From: Clostridiaceae bacterium JG1575
Lineage (GTDB): Bacteria > Bacillota > Clostridia > Clostridiales > Clostridiaceae
Length of the DNA: 54,021 nucleotides
Direction of reading: 5' to 3'
Assembly (NCBI GenBank): GCA_002838815.1
Contig: LQGW01000040.1
Coordinates: forward strand, 1 to 54,021
The position numbers were made by a program, and so were the translations under genes. The notes under the pieces are model-generated. The model made no database searches. It had not been told where the DNA came from and saw only the letters and a list, made by a program, of their open reading frames with translations. Positions 42,187 to 51,621 of the stretch are shown here, piece by piece. Position 1 is the stretch's first letter. Each line of letters opens with the position of its first letter.

Positions 42187-44157
42187 ATGTCTGAAAAAGA
42201 AGCGGCGCTCTTGTCGCAAAGCTATACGGTGACGGATCTCACCAGTTTGGAAAAACTCGAGCCGGTGCGCATTCGGCCGGGAATGTATATAGGAAACACG
42301 GGCTCCCGGGGCTTACATCACTGCCTTTGGGAGATTTTGGACAACGCCATTGATGAGATCACCAACGGCTTTGGCGATACGGCGTGGGTGACCCTTTGCA
42401 AGGATCAGTCCATCATTGTCAGGGACAATGGGCGGGGGGTCCCCACGGGCATTCACCCCAAACGAAAGATTTCCGGAGTGGAAATGGTGTATACCGAGCT
42501 GCACACGGGCGGAAAATTCAACAATAAAAACTATAAGACCTCCGGAGGCCTGCATGGGGTGGGCGGATCTGTGGTCAATGCCTTGTCCGCTTGGTTCGAG
42601 GTGGACGTGTATCAAGGGGGGAAAATTCACCGCATGCGTTTTGAATATGCCCAGGACCCCAAGCTGGGTCGGAAGATGCCGGGCACTCCGGTCACGAAGC
42701 TTGAGGTGGTGGGCAACACCAAGCAAACGGGCACTCAGGTGCATTTTTTACCCGATCCCTTGGTGTTTGGCGATCATGTGCTGAAGTTTGAGCCCATCGA
42801 TGAGCGCATGAAAGAGTTGTCCTTCCAAAATAAAGGAATCACTTTGATCTTGCGAGATGAACGGGGCGAGGAGGTATTGGAGAAAACCTACCACTCAGAA
42901 AATGGCCTTTTGGATTTCATCGCCTACCTTAACGAAAGCAAGGTGCCGTTGCATCAAACGCCCATCCTCTTTGAGGGGGAGCGCACCATCAACGATCTAC
43001 AGCTTCAAGGGGAGGTGTGCATCCAGTTCACAGATTCTTCGTTGGAAACCATCGCTTCCTACGTCAACAACATTCCCACCAGCGAAGCGGGCACGCACGA
43101 AACGGGATTTAAAACCGGCATGACCCGGGCCTTCAAGGAGATGGGCAAGCGCCTTTCTTTGCTCGGCGCCAAGGACGACTTTGAGGGGGATGATCTTCGG
43201 GAGGGGATGACGGCCATCGTGAAAGTTCGCCTGACCAATCCCGTCTTTGAAGGACAAACGAAAACGAAGCTGGGCAATCAGGAAGCCCAGACCCTCATGG
43301 CGGATTTAACCTACAGCAAGCTCTGCATGTGGATCGAAGATCATAAGGACACGGCCACCCTGATTATTGGCAATGCGGTGGAGGCGGCCAAGCGGCGCGA
43401 GAAGATCAAAAAGATCGCAGACCTAGAGCGAAAAAAAATCGGAAAAGGGGCCAACCCTTTGGCCGGAAAAATCATGGGCTGCAACGGCCGAGACAAAACA
43501 TGCAACGAATTTATCGTGGTGGAGGGAGATTCCGCCGGCGGCACCGCCAAAAAGGCCAGAGACGCCTCCTTTCAAGCCATCATGCCCTCCAAGGGAAAAA
43601 TCATGAATACGGAAAAACAAAAGCTGGAGAACGTCCTAGCTTCGGAAGAACTGAAGATTTTTAACGCCGCGCTGGGCACCGGGACTTTGGACAATTACCG
43701 CGAAGAGGATTTGAAGTACGACAAGGTCATCATCATGAGCGATGCCGATGTGGACGGCTATCACATCCGAACCCTTTGGATGACGTATGTCTATCGCTAT
43801 ATGCGCCCCTTGATCACCAATGGACACCTCTACCTCGCTCAACCGCCGCTTTTTAAGGTCTATAAGACGCAGCGGGTCAAGGGCAAGGAGCAAGAGATTT
43901 CGCAGTACTGCTTTACGCAAGAGGAGCTTGAAGGGGTAAAAAAGCAGATGGGGGATTCGTGTAAGATCCAGCGCTATAAAGGGCTGGGGGAAATGAACGA
44001 AGACCAGCTTTGGGACACCACCTTGAACCCGGCGACAAGAACCCTCTACAAGGTGACAATTCAGGACGCCGCCAAGGCTGAACGCATGGTGAGTTTGCTC
44101 ATGGGCGATGTGGTGGAGCCACGAAAAAACTACATGTATGCCTATGCGGAATTTTAG
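42187..44157 (+). CDS. parE: Type IIA DNA topoisomerase subunit B (ParE-like), 656 aa
   Basis: ATPase subunit of topoisomerase IV (or gyrase). Motifs: VRIRPGMYIG, EILDNAIDEI with the catalytic Glu, RDNGRGVPTGIHP, GGLHGVGGSVVNALS, then TOPRIM with EGDSAGGTAKKARD and the metal site MSDADVDGYHIRTL, ending with RYKGLGEMN. The quinolone-contact segment reads FQAIMPSKGKIMN where PLRGK(I/L)LN is usual. Followed 8 bases later by the A-subunit gene. An adjacent B-A pair without other replication genes suits parEC better than gyrBA, but the assignment between the two is inferential. Confidence 0.88.
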   Translation: MSEKEAALLSQSYTVTDLTSLEKLEPVRIRPGMYIGNTGSRGLHHCLWEILDNAIDEITNGFGDTAWVTLCKDQSIIVRDNGRGVPTGIHPKRKISGVEMVYTELHTGGKFNNKNYKTSGGLHGVGGSVVNALSAWFEVDVYQGGKIHRMRFEYAQDPKLGRKMPGTPVTKLEVVGNTKQTGTQVHFLPDPLVFGDHVLKFEPIDERMKELSFQNKGITLILRDERGEEVLEKTYHSENGLLDFIAYLNESKVPLHQTPILFEGERTINDLQLQGEVCIQFTDSSLETIASYVNNIPTSEAGTHETGFKTGMTRAFKEMGKRLSLLGAKDDFEGDDLREGMTAIVKVRLTNPVFEGQTKTKLGNQEAQTLMADLTYSKLCMWIEDHKDTATLIIGNAVEAAKRREKIKKIADLERKKIGKGANPLAGKIMGCNGRDKTCNEFIVVEGDSAGGTAKKARDASFQAIMPSKGKIMNTEKQKLENVLASEELKIFNAALGTGTLDNYREEDLKYDKVIIMSDADVDGYHIRTLWMTYVYRYMRPLITNGHLYLAQPPLFKVYKTQRVKGKEQEISQYCFTQEELEGVKKQMGDSCKIQRYKGLGEMNEDQLWDTTLNPATRTLYKVTIQDAAKAERMVSLLMGDVVEPRKNYMYAYAEF

Positions 44158-44165
44158 GAGAAACC

Positions 44166-47100
44166 ATGGCTAAAAAAGAACTGCTTAAAGACCAAAACAT
44201 CATCGAACTGCCCCTGGAAGAGGCCATGCCCGACAATTACCTGCCCTATGCGGTGGAGGTGGCGAAGGATCGGGCTTTGCCCGATGTGCGGGATGGATTA
44301 AAGCCCGTCCATCGTCGCATCCTTTATGGAGCCTATCTTTTGAAGGCCTTCCCAGATCGGCCCACCATGAAATCCGCCCGCATTGTCGGCGACATCATGG
44401 GTAAATTTCATCCCCACGGAGATGCTTCGGTCTACGACGCCATGACGATCCTCGCCCAAGATTTTTCCACGCGGGTGCCTCTTATTGAAGGGCAGGGGAA
44501 CTGGGGGTCCATGGATGGAGACCCGGCGGCGGCTATGCGCTACACCGAGGCGCGACTCTCCCAGGCGGCCATGGCGTTGCTGCGGGACATTGATAAGGAG
44601 ACCGTGGCGTTCGTGCCCAACTATTCGGACAGCGAATGGGAGCCTACGGTCTTACCCGCCCGTTTTCCCAACCTGTTGGTGAACGGCTCCTTCGGCATCG
44701 CCGTCGGCTTGTCCACCAATATTCCTTCGCATAATTTGGCTGAAGTCATCGAGGCCACCTGCGCCCTCATCGATGATCCAAACCTCACTGTGCCCCAGCT
44801 GATGAAGCATATGCCGGGGCCCGATCTTCCCACCGGAGGTATTCTCATCGGTCGACAAGGGCTGCAAAAAGCCTATGAGACGGGAGAGGGCAAGGCGGTG
44901 CTGCGGGCGAAAACAGAAATTGAAAAGCTCGATAACGGTCGGCTCGGCATCGTCATCACGGAATTTCCCTACCGCAAAAACAAAGCTCGGATTCTTCAGA
45001 CCATCTCCGAGATGACGGGGGATAAAAAGCATCAAAAAACGTTGGAAGCCATCACCGACATCCGCGACGAATCAGGTCGTGCCGGCATTCGAGGTGTGGT
45101 GGAGCTTCGGCGCAGCGCCACCATGGAGGATGCGGACCGTATTTTGAAGTATCTTTTGAAGAAGACGGATCTTCAAAGCAATCTGAATTTCAACATGGTG
45201 GCCATCGACCATGGAAAGCCGGTCACCCTTGGGCTTCGCGAGATGCTTTTGGCCTACATCACGCATCAGAGCGAGGTGCTGACGCGTAGGACCCAAAAAG
45301 AATTGGACCAGGCCCTGCGGCGGTTTCACCTCGTGGAAGGCTTTATGCGGGCCCTCGAGGTCATGGATGAGCTCATTGCCTTAATCCGCGCATCGAAGAA
45401 CAAGACCGACGCCAGTGGCAACATCCAAGAACGCTTCGGGTTCACCCAAGAGCAAGCGGCGGCCATTTTGGAATTGATGCTTTATCGCCTGACGGGCCTT
45501 GAAATGGAGGCTTTCTTAAAGGAGCATCGAGAGCTCAAAGCGCGCATCAAAAGGCTTCAGGCCATTTTAAAGGATCCTCGAGTCCTTGATGCGCTGCTCA
45601 AAGAGGAGTTGGGTGCTGTGAAGCAAGAATTTCAAGAGCCGCGGCGCACCCAGCTCATTGCGGACGAGGAAGAAGCCACCATCCACGTGGAAGAGCTCTT
45701 GGTGGTGGAGGACGCCATGGTGACCCTTTCTCGGGAGGGCTTCATCAAGGCGCTGCCCCTGAAGAGCTATCACCGCTCCAGCGCCGATCCTGCCTTGGTG
45801 GACTATCGAGAGGGTGATTCCATGGCGGCGCAGTTCCTCACCAATACGGTGAATCAGATCCTGATCTTCACAAATTTTGGACAGCTCTACCAGTTTGAAT
45901 CCCAAAAGATACCGGAGATGCGCTGGAAGGATAAGGGCGTCCGCTTTGATGAACTTTTGCGCACGCGCCTGTCGGATCAAGAGCGGGTGGTGGCGGCCTT
46001 TAGCCTGCCGCGCATGGGTGAAGCCATGGTCTTTAAGCTCATCACCGATCGAGGCGGCATCAAGCGGACCTTGGGCAGCGCCTATGAGTCCAAATACACC
46101 AAGCTTGTGGCTTTGAAGCTCGCCAAGGGGGAGGAGCTTTTTGCGGTCATCCTTGAAGAAGGGCTGCAGCTCATCGACCATCGATTGCCCAGTCTTATAA
46201 GCCCCCTAGAGGAACCCCTTTCGCCGCCGTCGATGATTTGCCGCGTCATCAGCGACGACATGGAGGAGGACTTTGGCGATATGGGAGGACGGGAGTATCA
46301 AAGCCTTCCCTCCTATGTGCGCATTGAGACCGAAAACGGCTTGCGCTTTACGGTGCCGGAAGGGGCGTGCGACGTGAAGGATAAAATGATCCTGCCTGAG
46401 CGCTTCGCCCTCATTCCGCCTAAAGACCGTATTAAAGAATTGCGCTATGAGTTTGATTACGAAGCCCAGAGCGTGGAGCTCGAGGTGAGCGCCCAAGGCA
46501 GCGTGCGCCCGTTGAAGGGACGAAGACGGACCAAAGGGAGCGTTCTTTTGGGGGATTCTCAATCCATGTTCCTTTTCATCACCTCGGATGGCATGGCGCA
46601 TCGTTTGCCGGGCTATCTCTTTGAATCCTTGACGGATGCTCGTTTTTTGAGCGATTTCTTTGCCTTTGATGGGGCGGTGCAGCGCCTGGCTGGGGCCTTC
46701 TCTTTGGATCTTTTGACCCTGGAGGAGCCCCAAGTACTCTTGGGAACCAGCCGGGGACTGATCAAACGCATGGAGCGCTCGGAATTCCTCTTGGCTTCGG
46801 ATGAATTCCCCGTGGTGAAGTTCCGGAGTTCCGGGGAGACCTTGGCCTTTGCCTTAAGCCTCGAGGATCCAAAAGAAAACCTCCTATTAATCTCACAGCG
46901 AGGAATGGCCATTCAATTTAGCGTCCAAGCCGTTCCGGTGCTGGGCCGCATGGCCGGCGGCGTCTTGGGGATTTCCTTAAAAGAAGAGGATGAATTGGCC
47001 TTTGCGGCGCTGGATTCCCGCTACAAAACCTTAGGGATTCAAACCAATCGCGGCGGCAAAGCGGAGATTGATTTGGCGGGCATTCGGACGCAAAATCGGG

Positions 47101-47168
47101 CGGGTAAGGGAACCTGTATTTTGAAGATGGTCTTGGACGAGCGCATCGATGAGGTGACGGGCAAGTAG
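44166..47168 (+). CDS. parC: Type IIA DNA topoisomerase subunit A (ParC-like), unusually long, 1000 aa
   Basis: Breakage-reunion subunit. The N-terminal region has LPDVRDGLKPVHRRILYGAY, the winged helix GKFHPHGDASVYDAM, and the catalytic Tyr in AAAMRYTEARLS. The position of gyrase Ser83 is Ala (HPHGDAS). The tower and coiled coil follow. The C-terminal beta-propeller region (about 500-1000) has blade-like repeats ending KTLGIQTNRGGKAEI and QNRAGKGTCILKM. At 1000 residues it exceeds usual ParC (about 750-820) and GyrA (about 810-880) by over 100; extra sequence lies around residues 690-800. No QRRGGKG GyrA box was found, favouring ParC. Confidence 0.88.
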   Translation: MAKKELLKDQNIIELPLEEAMPDNYLPYAVEVAKDRALPDVRDGLKPVHRRILYGAYLLKAFPDRPTMKSARIVGDIMGKFHPHGDASVYDAMTILAQDFSTRVPLIEGQGNWGSMDGDPAAAMRYTEARLSQAAMALLRDIDKETVAFVPNYSDSEWEPTVLPARFPNLLVNGSFGIAVGLSTNIPSHNLAEVIEATCALIDDPNLTVPQLMKHMPGPDLPTGGILIGRQGLQKAYETGEGKAVLRAKTEIEKLDNGRLGIVITEFPYRKNKARILQTISEMTGDKKHQKTLEAITDIRDESGRAGIRGVVELRRSATMEDADRILKYLLKKTDLQSNLNFNMVAIDHGKPVTLGLREMLLAYITHQSEVLTRRTQKELDQALRRFHLVEGFMRALEVMDELIALIRASKNKTDASGNIQERFGFTQEQAAAILELMLYRLTGLEMEAFLKEHRELKARIKRLQAILKDPRVLDALLKEELGAVKQEFQEPRRTQLIADEEEATIHVEELLVVEDAMVTLSREGFIKALPLKSYHRSSADPALVDYREGDSMAAQFLTNTVNQILIFTNFGQLYQFESQKIPEMRWKDKGVRFDELLRTRLSDQERVVAAFSLPRMGEAMVFKLITDRGGIKRTLGSAYESKYTKLVALKLAKGEELFAVILEEGLQLIDHRLPSLISPLEEPLSPPSMICRVISDDMEEDFGDMGGREYQSLPSYVRIETENGLRFTVPEGACDVKDKMILPERFALIPPKDRIKELRYEFDYEAQSVELEVSAQGSVRPLKGRRRTKGSVLLGDSQSMFLFITSDGMAHRLPGYLFESLTDARFLSDFFAFDGAVQRLAGAFSLDLLTLEEPQVLLGTSRGLIKRMERSEFLLASDEFPVVKFRSSGETLAFALSLEDPKENLLLISQRGMAIQFSVQAVPVLGRMAGGVLGISLKEEDELAFAALDSRYKTLGIQTNRGGKAEIDLAGIRTQNRAGKGTCILKMVLDERIDEVTGK

Positions 47169-47270
47169 GTTTAGAGAGCAGCCCCTTCGTTTTTTACGGG
47201 CCGTTTGATTCTTGTTTACAACTGCATGGTACCCTTAAGCAAAGCATATGTTTTTAAGGAGGTGGTCCAT

Positions 47271-47873
47271 ATGACCAAAGTCGCATGCTTTATGGCCAAC
47301 GGCGTGGAAGAGGTGGAACTCATCAGTGTGGTGGATGTTTTGCGTCGGGCGCAAGTGAAGGTGGATTTGATTTCCGTAGAAGACCCCATGGTGCGTTCCG
47401 CGCACGGCGTCCTTTTGGGCTCCGACCGAACCTTGCAAACGGCGCAGCTGGAGTCCTACGATGCCCTTTATGTCCCGGGGGGCGCCCAAGGAGCCCAAAC
47501 TCTGGCCCACACCCCGGAGGTGTTGGCGGCGTTACGCTCTTTTGATCAACAGGGAAAATGGATCGCCGCGATCTGCGCCGGTCCCACGGTGCTGGAGGCT
47601 GCGGGAATTCTCGCAGGGCATAAGGGAACCGCCTACCCAGGGTTTGCCCAAGGCTTAAGCCTCAAACAATATAAGGACGATTTGGTGGTGGTTTCAGGCC
47701 ACATCATAACCTCCCGAGGACCAGCCAGCGCCCCGCTTCTGGGATTTGAACTGCTTCGCCAGATGGGTCTTGAAGCTCAAGCGGAAACGATCTGGGAGAA
47801 CATGCTCATGGATGAACTGGACCAGCATTTTTGTCGATCCATCACCACCCCTTTGCCCAATCCCAACGAATAG
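47271..47873 (+). CDS. DJ-1/PfpI-family protein, 200 aa
   Basis: Flavodoxin-like glutamine-amidotransferase-fold protein. The conserved Glu lies in NGVEEVEL (about residue 14), and the reactive Cys102 is in AAICAGPTVL, both as in DJ-1/ThiJ proteins. Roles proposed for the family include protein or metabolite deglycation and chaperone activity; the exact function is unknown. The start at 47271 has a perfect AAGGAGGTG 5 bases upstream, while the upstream in-frame codon at 47205 has none. Ends at its own terminator. Confidence 0.87.
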   Translation: MTKVACFMANGVEEVELISVVDVLRRAQVKVDLISVEDPMVRSAHGVLLGSDRTLQTAQLESYDALYVPGGAQGAQTLAHTPEVLAALRSFDQQGKWIAAICAGPTVLEAAGILAGHKGTAYPGFAQGLSLKQYKDDLVVVSGHIITSRGPASAPLLGFELLRQMGLEAQAETIWENMLMDELDQHFCRSITTPLPNPNE

Positions 47874-47924
47874 GGGCGTACGCTACGTCAACCGCCGACT
47901 TCGTCAATCATCAAAAAGACAAAC

Positions 47925-47973
47925 AACAACCCGTCCCGAGGCCTCTTTTTAGGAGGACTCGGGACGGGTTGTT
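47925..47973 (-). terminator. Terminator of glmS
   Basis: A perfect 16-bp stem lies about 95 bases after the glmS stop. On the minus strand it is followed by TGTCTTTTT, so it serves glmS. Confidence 0.75.
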
Positions 47974-47975
47974 CC

Positions 47976-48018
47976 AGGCAAAGCGAAGGGAAACGCCCCC
48001 CGTCGCTTTGCCTTTTTT
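47976..48018 (+). terminator. Terminator of the DJ-1/PfpI gene
   Basis: An 11-bp stem AGGCAAAGCGA/TCGCTTTGCCT with T6 on the plus strand, immediately beside the opposing glmS terminator. Confidence 0.8.
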
Positions 48019-48068
48019 AGGGTCGTCTGGGGGAGACGGGATGGTTCTTTGGAGCGAAAAGCCCGAGA

Positions 48069-49904
48069 CTACTCCACCGTCACCGATTTTGCGAGGTTTC
48101 TGGGCTTATCCACGTCAAAGCCCTTAGCCAGGCTTACGTAGTAGGCCAAAAGCTGGCAGGGAACCACGGCCAAAACCGGAGTCAAAAGATCCAAGGTGTC
48201 TGGGACCACCAGAAGAGTTTCGGCCTCTGGGGAAACCACCGAGGCATGGGCTTGAGTAGTGATGGCAAAGATGCGGGCTCCTCGGGTATGCACCTCTTTG
48301 AGGTTGGAGATCATTTTCTCCAAGAGCGCTCCTTGGGTTAGGGGGCAAAGAACAATGGTGCCTTCCTCAATAAGGGCGATGGGGCCATGTTTTAATTCGC
48401 CACCGGGATAGCTTTCCGAATGAATGTAGGTGAGTTCTTTGAGCTTGAGGCTGGCTTCGGTGGCGGTGACGTTGTCCATGCCGCGGCCGAGGAAATACAC
48501 GTCAGAAACCTTCGCTATGGGCTTGGCCATCTCCTCCACCAAAGGAGCGAGCTTCAGGGTTTCCTCCACCTGATCGGGCAGCGAAAGCAACGCCGCCTTA
48601 TAGTCTTCGATTTCGTCCTCGGAAAGGGTGCCCAAGGTTTGAGCAAAATACAGCGCGAGGGTATACATGGCCACTAATTGGGTGAGGTATGCCTTGGTGG
48701 AGGCAACCCCAATCTCCGGGCCGGCCCAGGTATAAAAGACGTCCTGCGCTTCTCTTGCAATGGAGGAGCCGACGACGTTTGTGATGGCGAGAACTCGGGC
48801 GCCCTTTTGCTTTGCTTCGCGCAACACCGCCAGGGTATCGGCCGTTTCCCCGGACTGGCTGATGACCACCACCAGGCTGTTTTCATCCAAAATGGGGTCC
48901 TGATAGCGAAATTCGGAGGCCACCTCCGTTTCCACAGGAATGCGGGTCAATGCTTCCAAGGCCTTTTTTCCTGCAAGGCCAGCATGATAGGCGGTACCGC
49001 AGGCCACAATGGAAATGCGCTGAAGCTTTTGCAGGGCTTCCTTGGTGAAGGCAATGTCGCCCAGTTCGATGGCCGCACCCGGGACCATGCGTCCTGCCAT
49101 GGTGTCCCGGAGGGCCTTGGGCTGTTCGTAAATTTCTTTTAAAGTGTAGTGGTCGTAGCCGCCTTTTTCTGCTTGTTCGGCCGACCAGGTGATTTTCTGG
49201 GTCGTCCAAGGCACCGAGGCTCCCTCAGCGTCAAAGACCTTTAGGCCGTCCGCCGTAATGTGGGCAAACTCCAAATCATTGAGGTAGAGCACTTGATCCG
49301 TGAAGCGTAGGATGGCGGGTACGTCGGAGGCGATAAAGGTCTCTCCCTCGCCTACGCCGATGATGAGTGGCGAATCCTTGCGAAGGGCCACCAATTCTTC
49401 TGGATGGCTGCTGCAGACGACCCCCAAGGCAAAGCTGCCCTTGAGCCGGCCGACGGCCGAGCGGACCGCCGTCAAAAAGTCCTGGCCGCTCGAAAGTTCC
49501 GCAGCGATGAGGTTGGGAATGACCTCGGTGTCCGTGTCGCTCTGAAAATGAACGCCCCCCGCCTTAAGTTCCGAGCGCAGCGCCGCATAGTTTTCAATGA
49601 TCCCGTTATGCACCACTAGGACGCTGCCGTTCTCGGAGCTGTGGGGGTGGGCATTAAGGTTGCTGGGCTCTCCATGGGTGGCCCAGCGAGTGTGGCCAAT
49701 GCCCAGGTGCCCCTCCAAGGGGTGCTGGGCCAAAAGTGTTTCAAGGTTTTTCAACCGGCCTTTGGCCTTCATGGTCTGAAAGCCGTCTTTTTCCAAGATG
49801 GACAGTCCCGCCGAGTCGTATCCGCGATACTCCAAACGAGCCAAGCCCTCCATCAGTACGTCCTGAGCCTTTCGATGGCCCATATATCCTACGATTCCGC
49901 ACAT
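48069..49904 (-). CDS. glmS: Glutamine--fructose-6-phosphate aminotransferase (isomerizing), 611 aa
   Basis: Makes glucosamine-6-phosphate, the entry step to peptidoglycan and teichoic amino sugars. The class II amidotransferase domain begins MCGIVGYMGHRKAQ, with Cys2 as nucleophile after Met removal. Two SIS domains follow (ACGTAYHAGLAGKKALE and YFLGRGMDNVTATEASLKLKEL), and the protein ends DKPRNLAKSVTVE, the invariant C-terminus. Full length. AAGGAT precedes the ATG. A glmS ribozyme in the leader controls mRNA stability in response to the product. Confidence 0.97.
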   Translation of the reverse strand: MCGIVGYMGHRKAQDVLMEGLARLEYRGYDSAGLSILEKDGFQTMKAKGRLKNLETLLAQHPLEGHLGIGHTRWATHGEPSNLNAHPHSSENGSVLVVHNGIIENYAALRSELKAGGVHFQSDTDTEVIPNLIAAELSSGQDFLTAVRSAVGRLKGSFALGVVCSSHPEELVALRKDSPLIIGVGEGETFIASDVPAILRFTDQVLYLNDLEFAHITADGLKVFDAEGASVPWTTQKITWSAEQAEKGGYDHYTLKEIYEQPKALRDTMAGRMVPGAAIELGDIAFTKEALQKLQRISIVACGTAYHAGLAGKKALEALTRIPVETEVASEFRYQDPILDENSLVVVISQSGETADTLAVLREAKQKGARVLAITNVVGSSIAREAQDVFYTWAGPEIGVASTKAYLTQLVAMYTLALYFAQTLGTLSEDEIEDYKAALLSLPDQVEETLKLAPLVEEMAKPIAKVSDVYFLGRGMDNVTATEASLKLKELTYIHSESYPGGELKHGPIALIEEGTIVLCPLTQGALLEKMISNLKEVHTRGARIFAITTQAHASVVSPEAETLLVVPDTLDLLTPVLAVVPCQLLAYYVSLAKGFDVDKPRNLAKSVTVE

Positions 49905-49929
49905 GGTTTTATCCTTCCTTGTTGTTTGA

Positions 49930-50085
49930 TTCGCAGGTCCTCAGCCCAGACCGCATTGTCCTGGACGTTGCCCTCCAGTTTTTTCGATCCTTTCTCGGAA
50001 GCTGGTGATTCCGTGGAGCATCCGCCGAATCTTCGATCACTCCATCCTCGTCCGCCCGAGTTACTTCTTGGGCGCTGGCGCTTTT
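49930..50085 (-). ncRNA. glmS ribozyme (glucosamine-6-phosphate-activated self-cleaving leader)
   Basis: On the minus strand the glmS leader contains GCGCC after AAAA at the 5' edge (cleavage expected between 50082 and 50081). It then has the conserved core GACGAGGATGG followed by GTGATCGAAGATTCGGCGG and ATGCTCCACGG, which matches the pseudoknotted catalytic core of known glmS ribozymes. The 3' part can form the P4-like stems. It lies between the glmS promoter and start codon, in the expected order. P2.1 is short (GCCC/GGGC). Confidence 0.92.
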
Positions 50086-50117
50086 GTTCTCCTCCCTTGG
50101 TCTATTCCTGCTTTCCC

Positions 50118-50146
50118 ATTATAAAGAAAAAGCTCGCCCCCTGCAA
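50118..50146 (-). promoter_or_regulatory. glmS promoter TTGCAG-N17-TATAAT (minus strand)
   Basis: -10 at 50118-50123 and -35 at 50141-50146 on the minus strand, giving a start near 50111, about 30 bases ahead of the ribozyme cleavage site. Confidence 0.7.
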
Positions 50147-50185
50147 TGCAAGGCGGCGGGCAGAATCAATGCGCCCAAAAGCTCG

Positions 50186-50215
50186 TAGTCTCAAGATGGG
50201 AACGTCTTGAGACTA
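50186..50215 (-). terminator. Terminator of the S41-like gene
   Basis: A perfect 11-bp stem TAGTCTCAAGA/TCTTGAGACTA just past the minus-strand stop, with CTTTT shortly after it on that strand. Confidence 0.6.
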
Positions 50216-50223
50216 GGGAAGCT

Positions 50224-51414
50224 TTAAGGAAGAAAGCTACTCACAGATTGCAGCGAGGGGCTGGGATCAGGGTCGGACATGAGGTATTCTCCAGCCTCCT
50301 CCAAGACAAGGTCTAAAGGGGTTTCCAAAAGCTTCGGGGTCAAATGCGCCGCTTCATCGGGCACAATGGGCCCAAGGACCGGCTCTTGGACGGCTTTTAG
50401 AATGATTTGTTCGGTGAGAAAAATCTGAAAGGGGCCAAAGACTCTGGAGCGGGGTTCGCTCCCTTGACCGGAGCTCGGAAAGCCGAAGAGAGAGACATGG
50501 GAACAGCGTGCCAGGGCCGGCAGGAGGAGGGATTCGGCAAATCCAGAGGTGCAGGAGTCTTGAAGTACCACAATGCGCTCGAAGTAGCGGGCGGGGCAAG
50601 CAGAGATTCGTAGCGGCTCTAGGACCGGATGTCCATGGTCCAGGGTTTGGAGAAAACCCGCCGTCATGGGGGAAGGGATCAAAAGGCTTAAAACGTCCAG
50701 AACGTTCTTAAGGTGCGAGAACATACAGCCCCGAAGATCCAACAGCAGGCGATTTGAAGTACATTGCGCTAGGGCCTGAGCGAACTGGAGCGGGCTTGAG
50801 GCCAAAAACAAGGAAGAAACCCGGATCCAATCAAATCCTTGGGGTGTGGAGCGATGGAGAATGCAGGGGTTTGGTTCTTGAAGAGTGTGCAGTGCGCAGC
50901 GGCGTCGGCTCGACTTGATTTTTGCGGTAACAAAAGAGCCGTGTCCCCAAGCTTTTAAGACCACATCCCCTTCTAGGGTGGTGAGCCAGCGTTTGAATAA
51001 ATAGGCGTCATTGGAAACATCCCGAAAAGCGGGGATTTCGTAGCGGATCGCCGCCAACACCTTCGCAATGGGAAGGCCGTTGACCTCCCTTAGCTCCATG
51101 CCCTTTTGGATTTCCCCAAAACGATTCATCGTGAAGAGGCGTCCTTCCAAAGAAAGGGGCAAAAGAGCCAGCTTTCGATGACCCAGCAAACACTTAGGCC
51201 GACGAGTGATGTAGTTGCCGGGCAGCAGATGCTTATGCAAAAAACCGTTGAAGGCATGGAAGAACTCCGAAAGACTGGCGGCATGGGGCAAATGCTCGCT
51301 CATCCATCGTTCATAGGGTGCCTCCTCCAGCGAAACAGGAAACGGCAGGGGGTATCGTTTTTTGAATTCTGCGAGGAGATTTTGTCCCTCGCAGACCCAA
51401 TCTGCAGTGGACAT
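50224..51414 (-). CDS. S41 peptidase-like (C-terminal processing protease fold) protein, 396 aa
   Basis: The C-terminal half follows the S41/tail-specific protease pattern: LLLDLRG core strand, VVLQDSCTSGFAESLLLPAL, SLFGFPSSGQG and the closing GPIVPDEAAHLT...LDLVLEEAGEYL. In active S41 enzymes the catalytic Ser stands three residues before the conserved Glu (as in TASAAE); here that residue is Gly, with Ser one place further away. No signal peptide is present, whereas most family members are exported. A PDZ-like region may lie at about 95-150 (MELREVNGLPIAKVL). It is therefore possibly inactive or divergent. AAGGAGGG precedes the start. Confidence 0.65.
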   Translation of the reverse strand: MSTADWVCEGQNLLAEFKKRYPLPFPVSLEEAPYERWMSEHLPHAASLSEFFHAFNGFLHKHLLPGNYITRRPKCLLGHRKLALLPLSLEGRLFTMNRFGEIQKGMELREVNGLPIAKVLAAIRYEIPAFRDVSNDAYLFKRWLTTLEGDVVLKAWGHGSFVTAKIKSSRRRCALHTLQEPNPCILHRSTPQGFDWIRVSSLFLASSPLQFAQALAQCTSNRLLLDLRGCMFSHLKNVLDVLSLLIPSPMTAGFLQTLDHGHPVLEPLRISACPARYFERIVVLQDSCTSGFAESLLLPALARCSHVSLFGFPSSGQGSEPRSRVFGPFQIFLTEQIILKAVQEPVLGPIVPDEAAHLTPKLLETPLDLVLEEAGEYLMSDPDPSPSLQSVSSFLP

Positions 51415-51621
51415 CGTCAGCCCTCCTTCAAGGAATCACCCAAATTATATATAAAATTTTAGTGTAATTCAAAGAAAAGGTATAAGTATTGAGAAAAACC
51501 AGTACAGTTTTGATCTGAGGAATTGTTTAGGGGAAATTTAGCCCTTATTCACAAAAACCAAAGAAAAACGTTTTATAATAGTAGGAGCAGGACGCTCACG
51601 GCATGGGAAAGGATTATAGCA

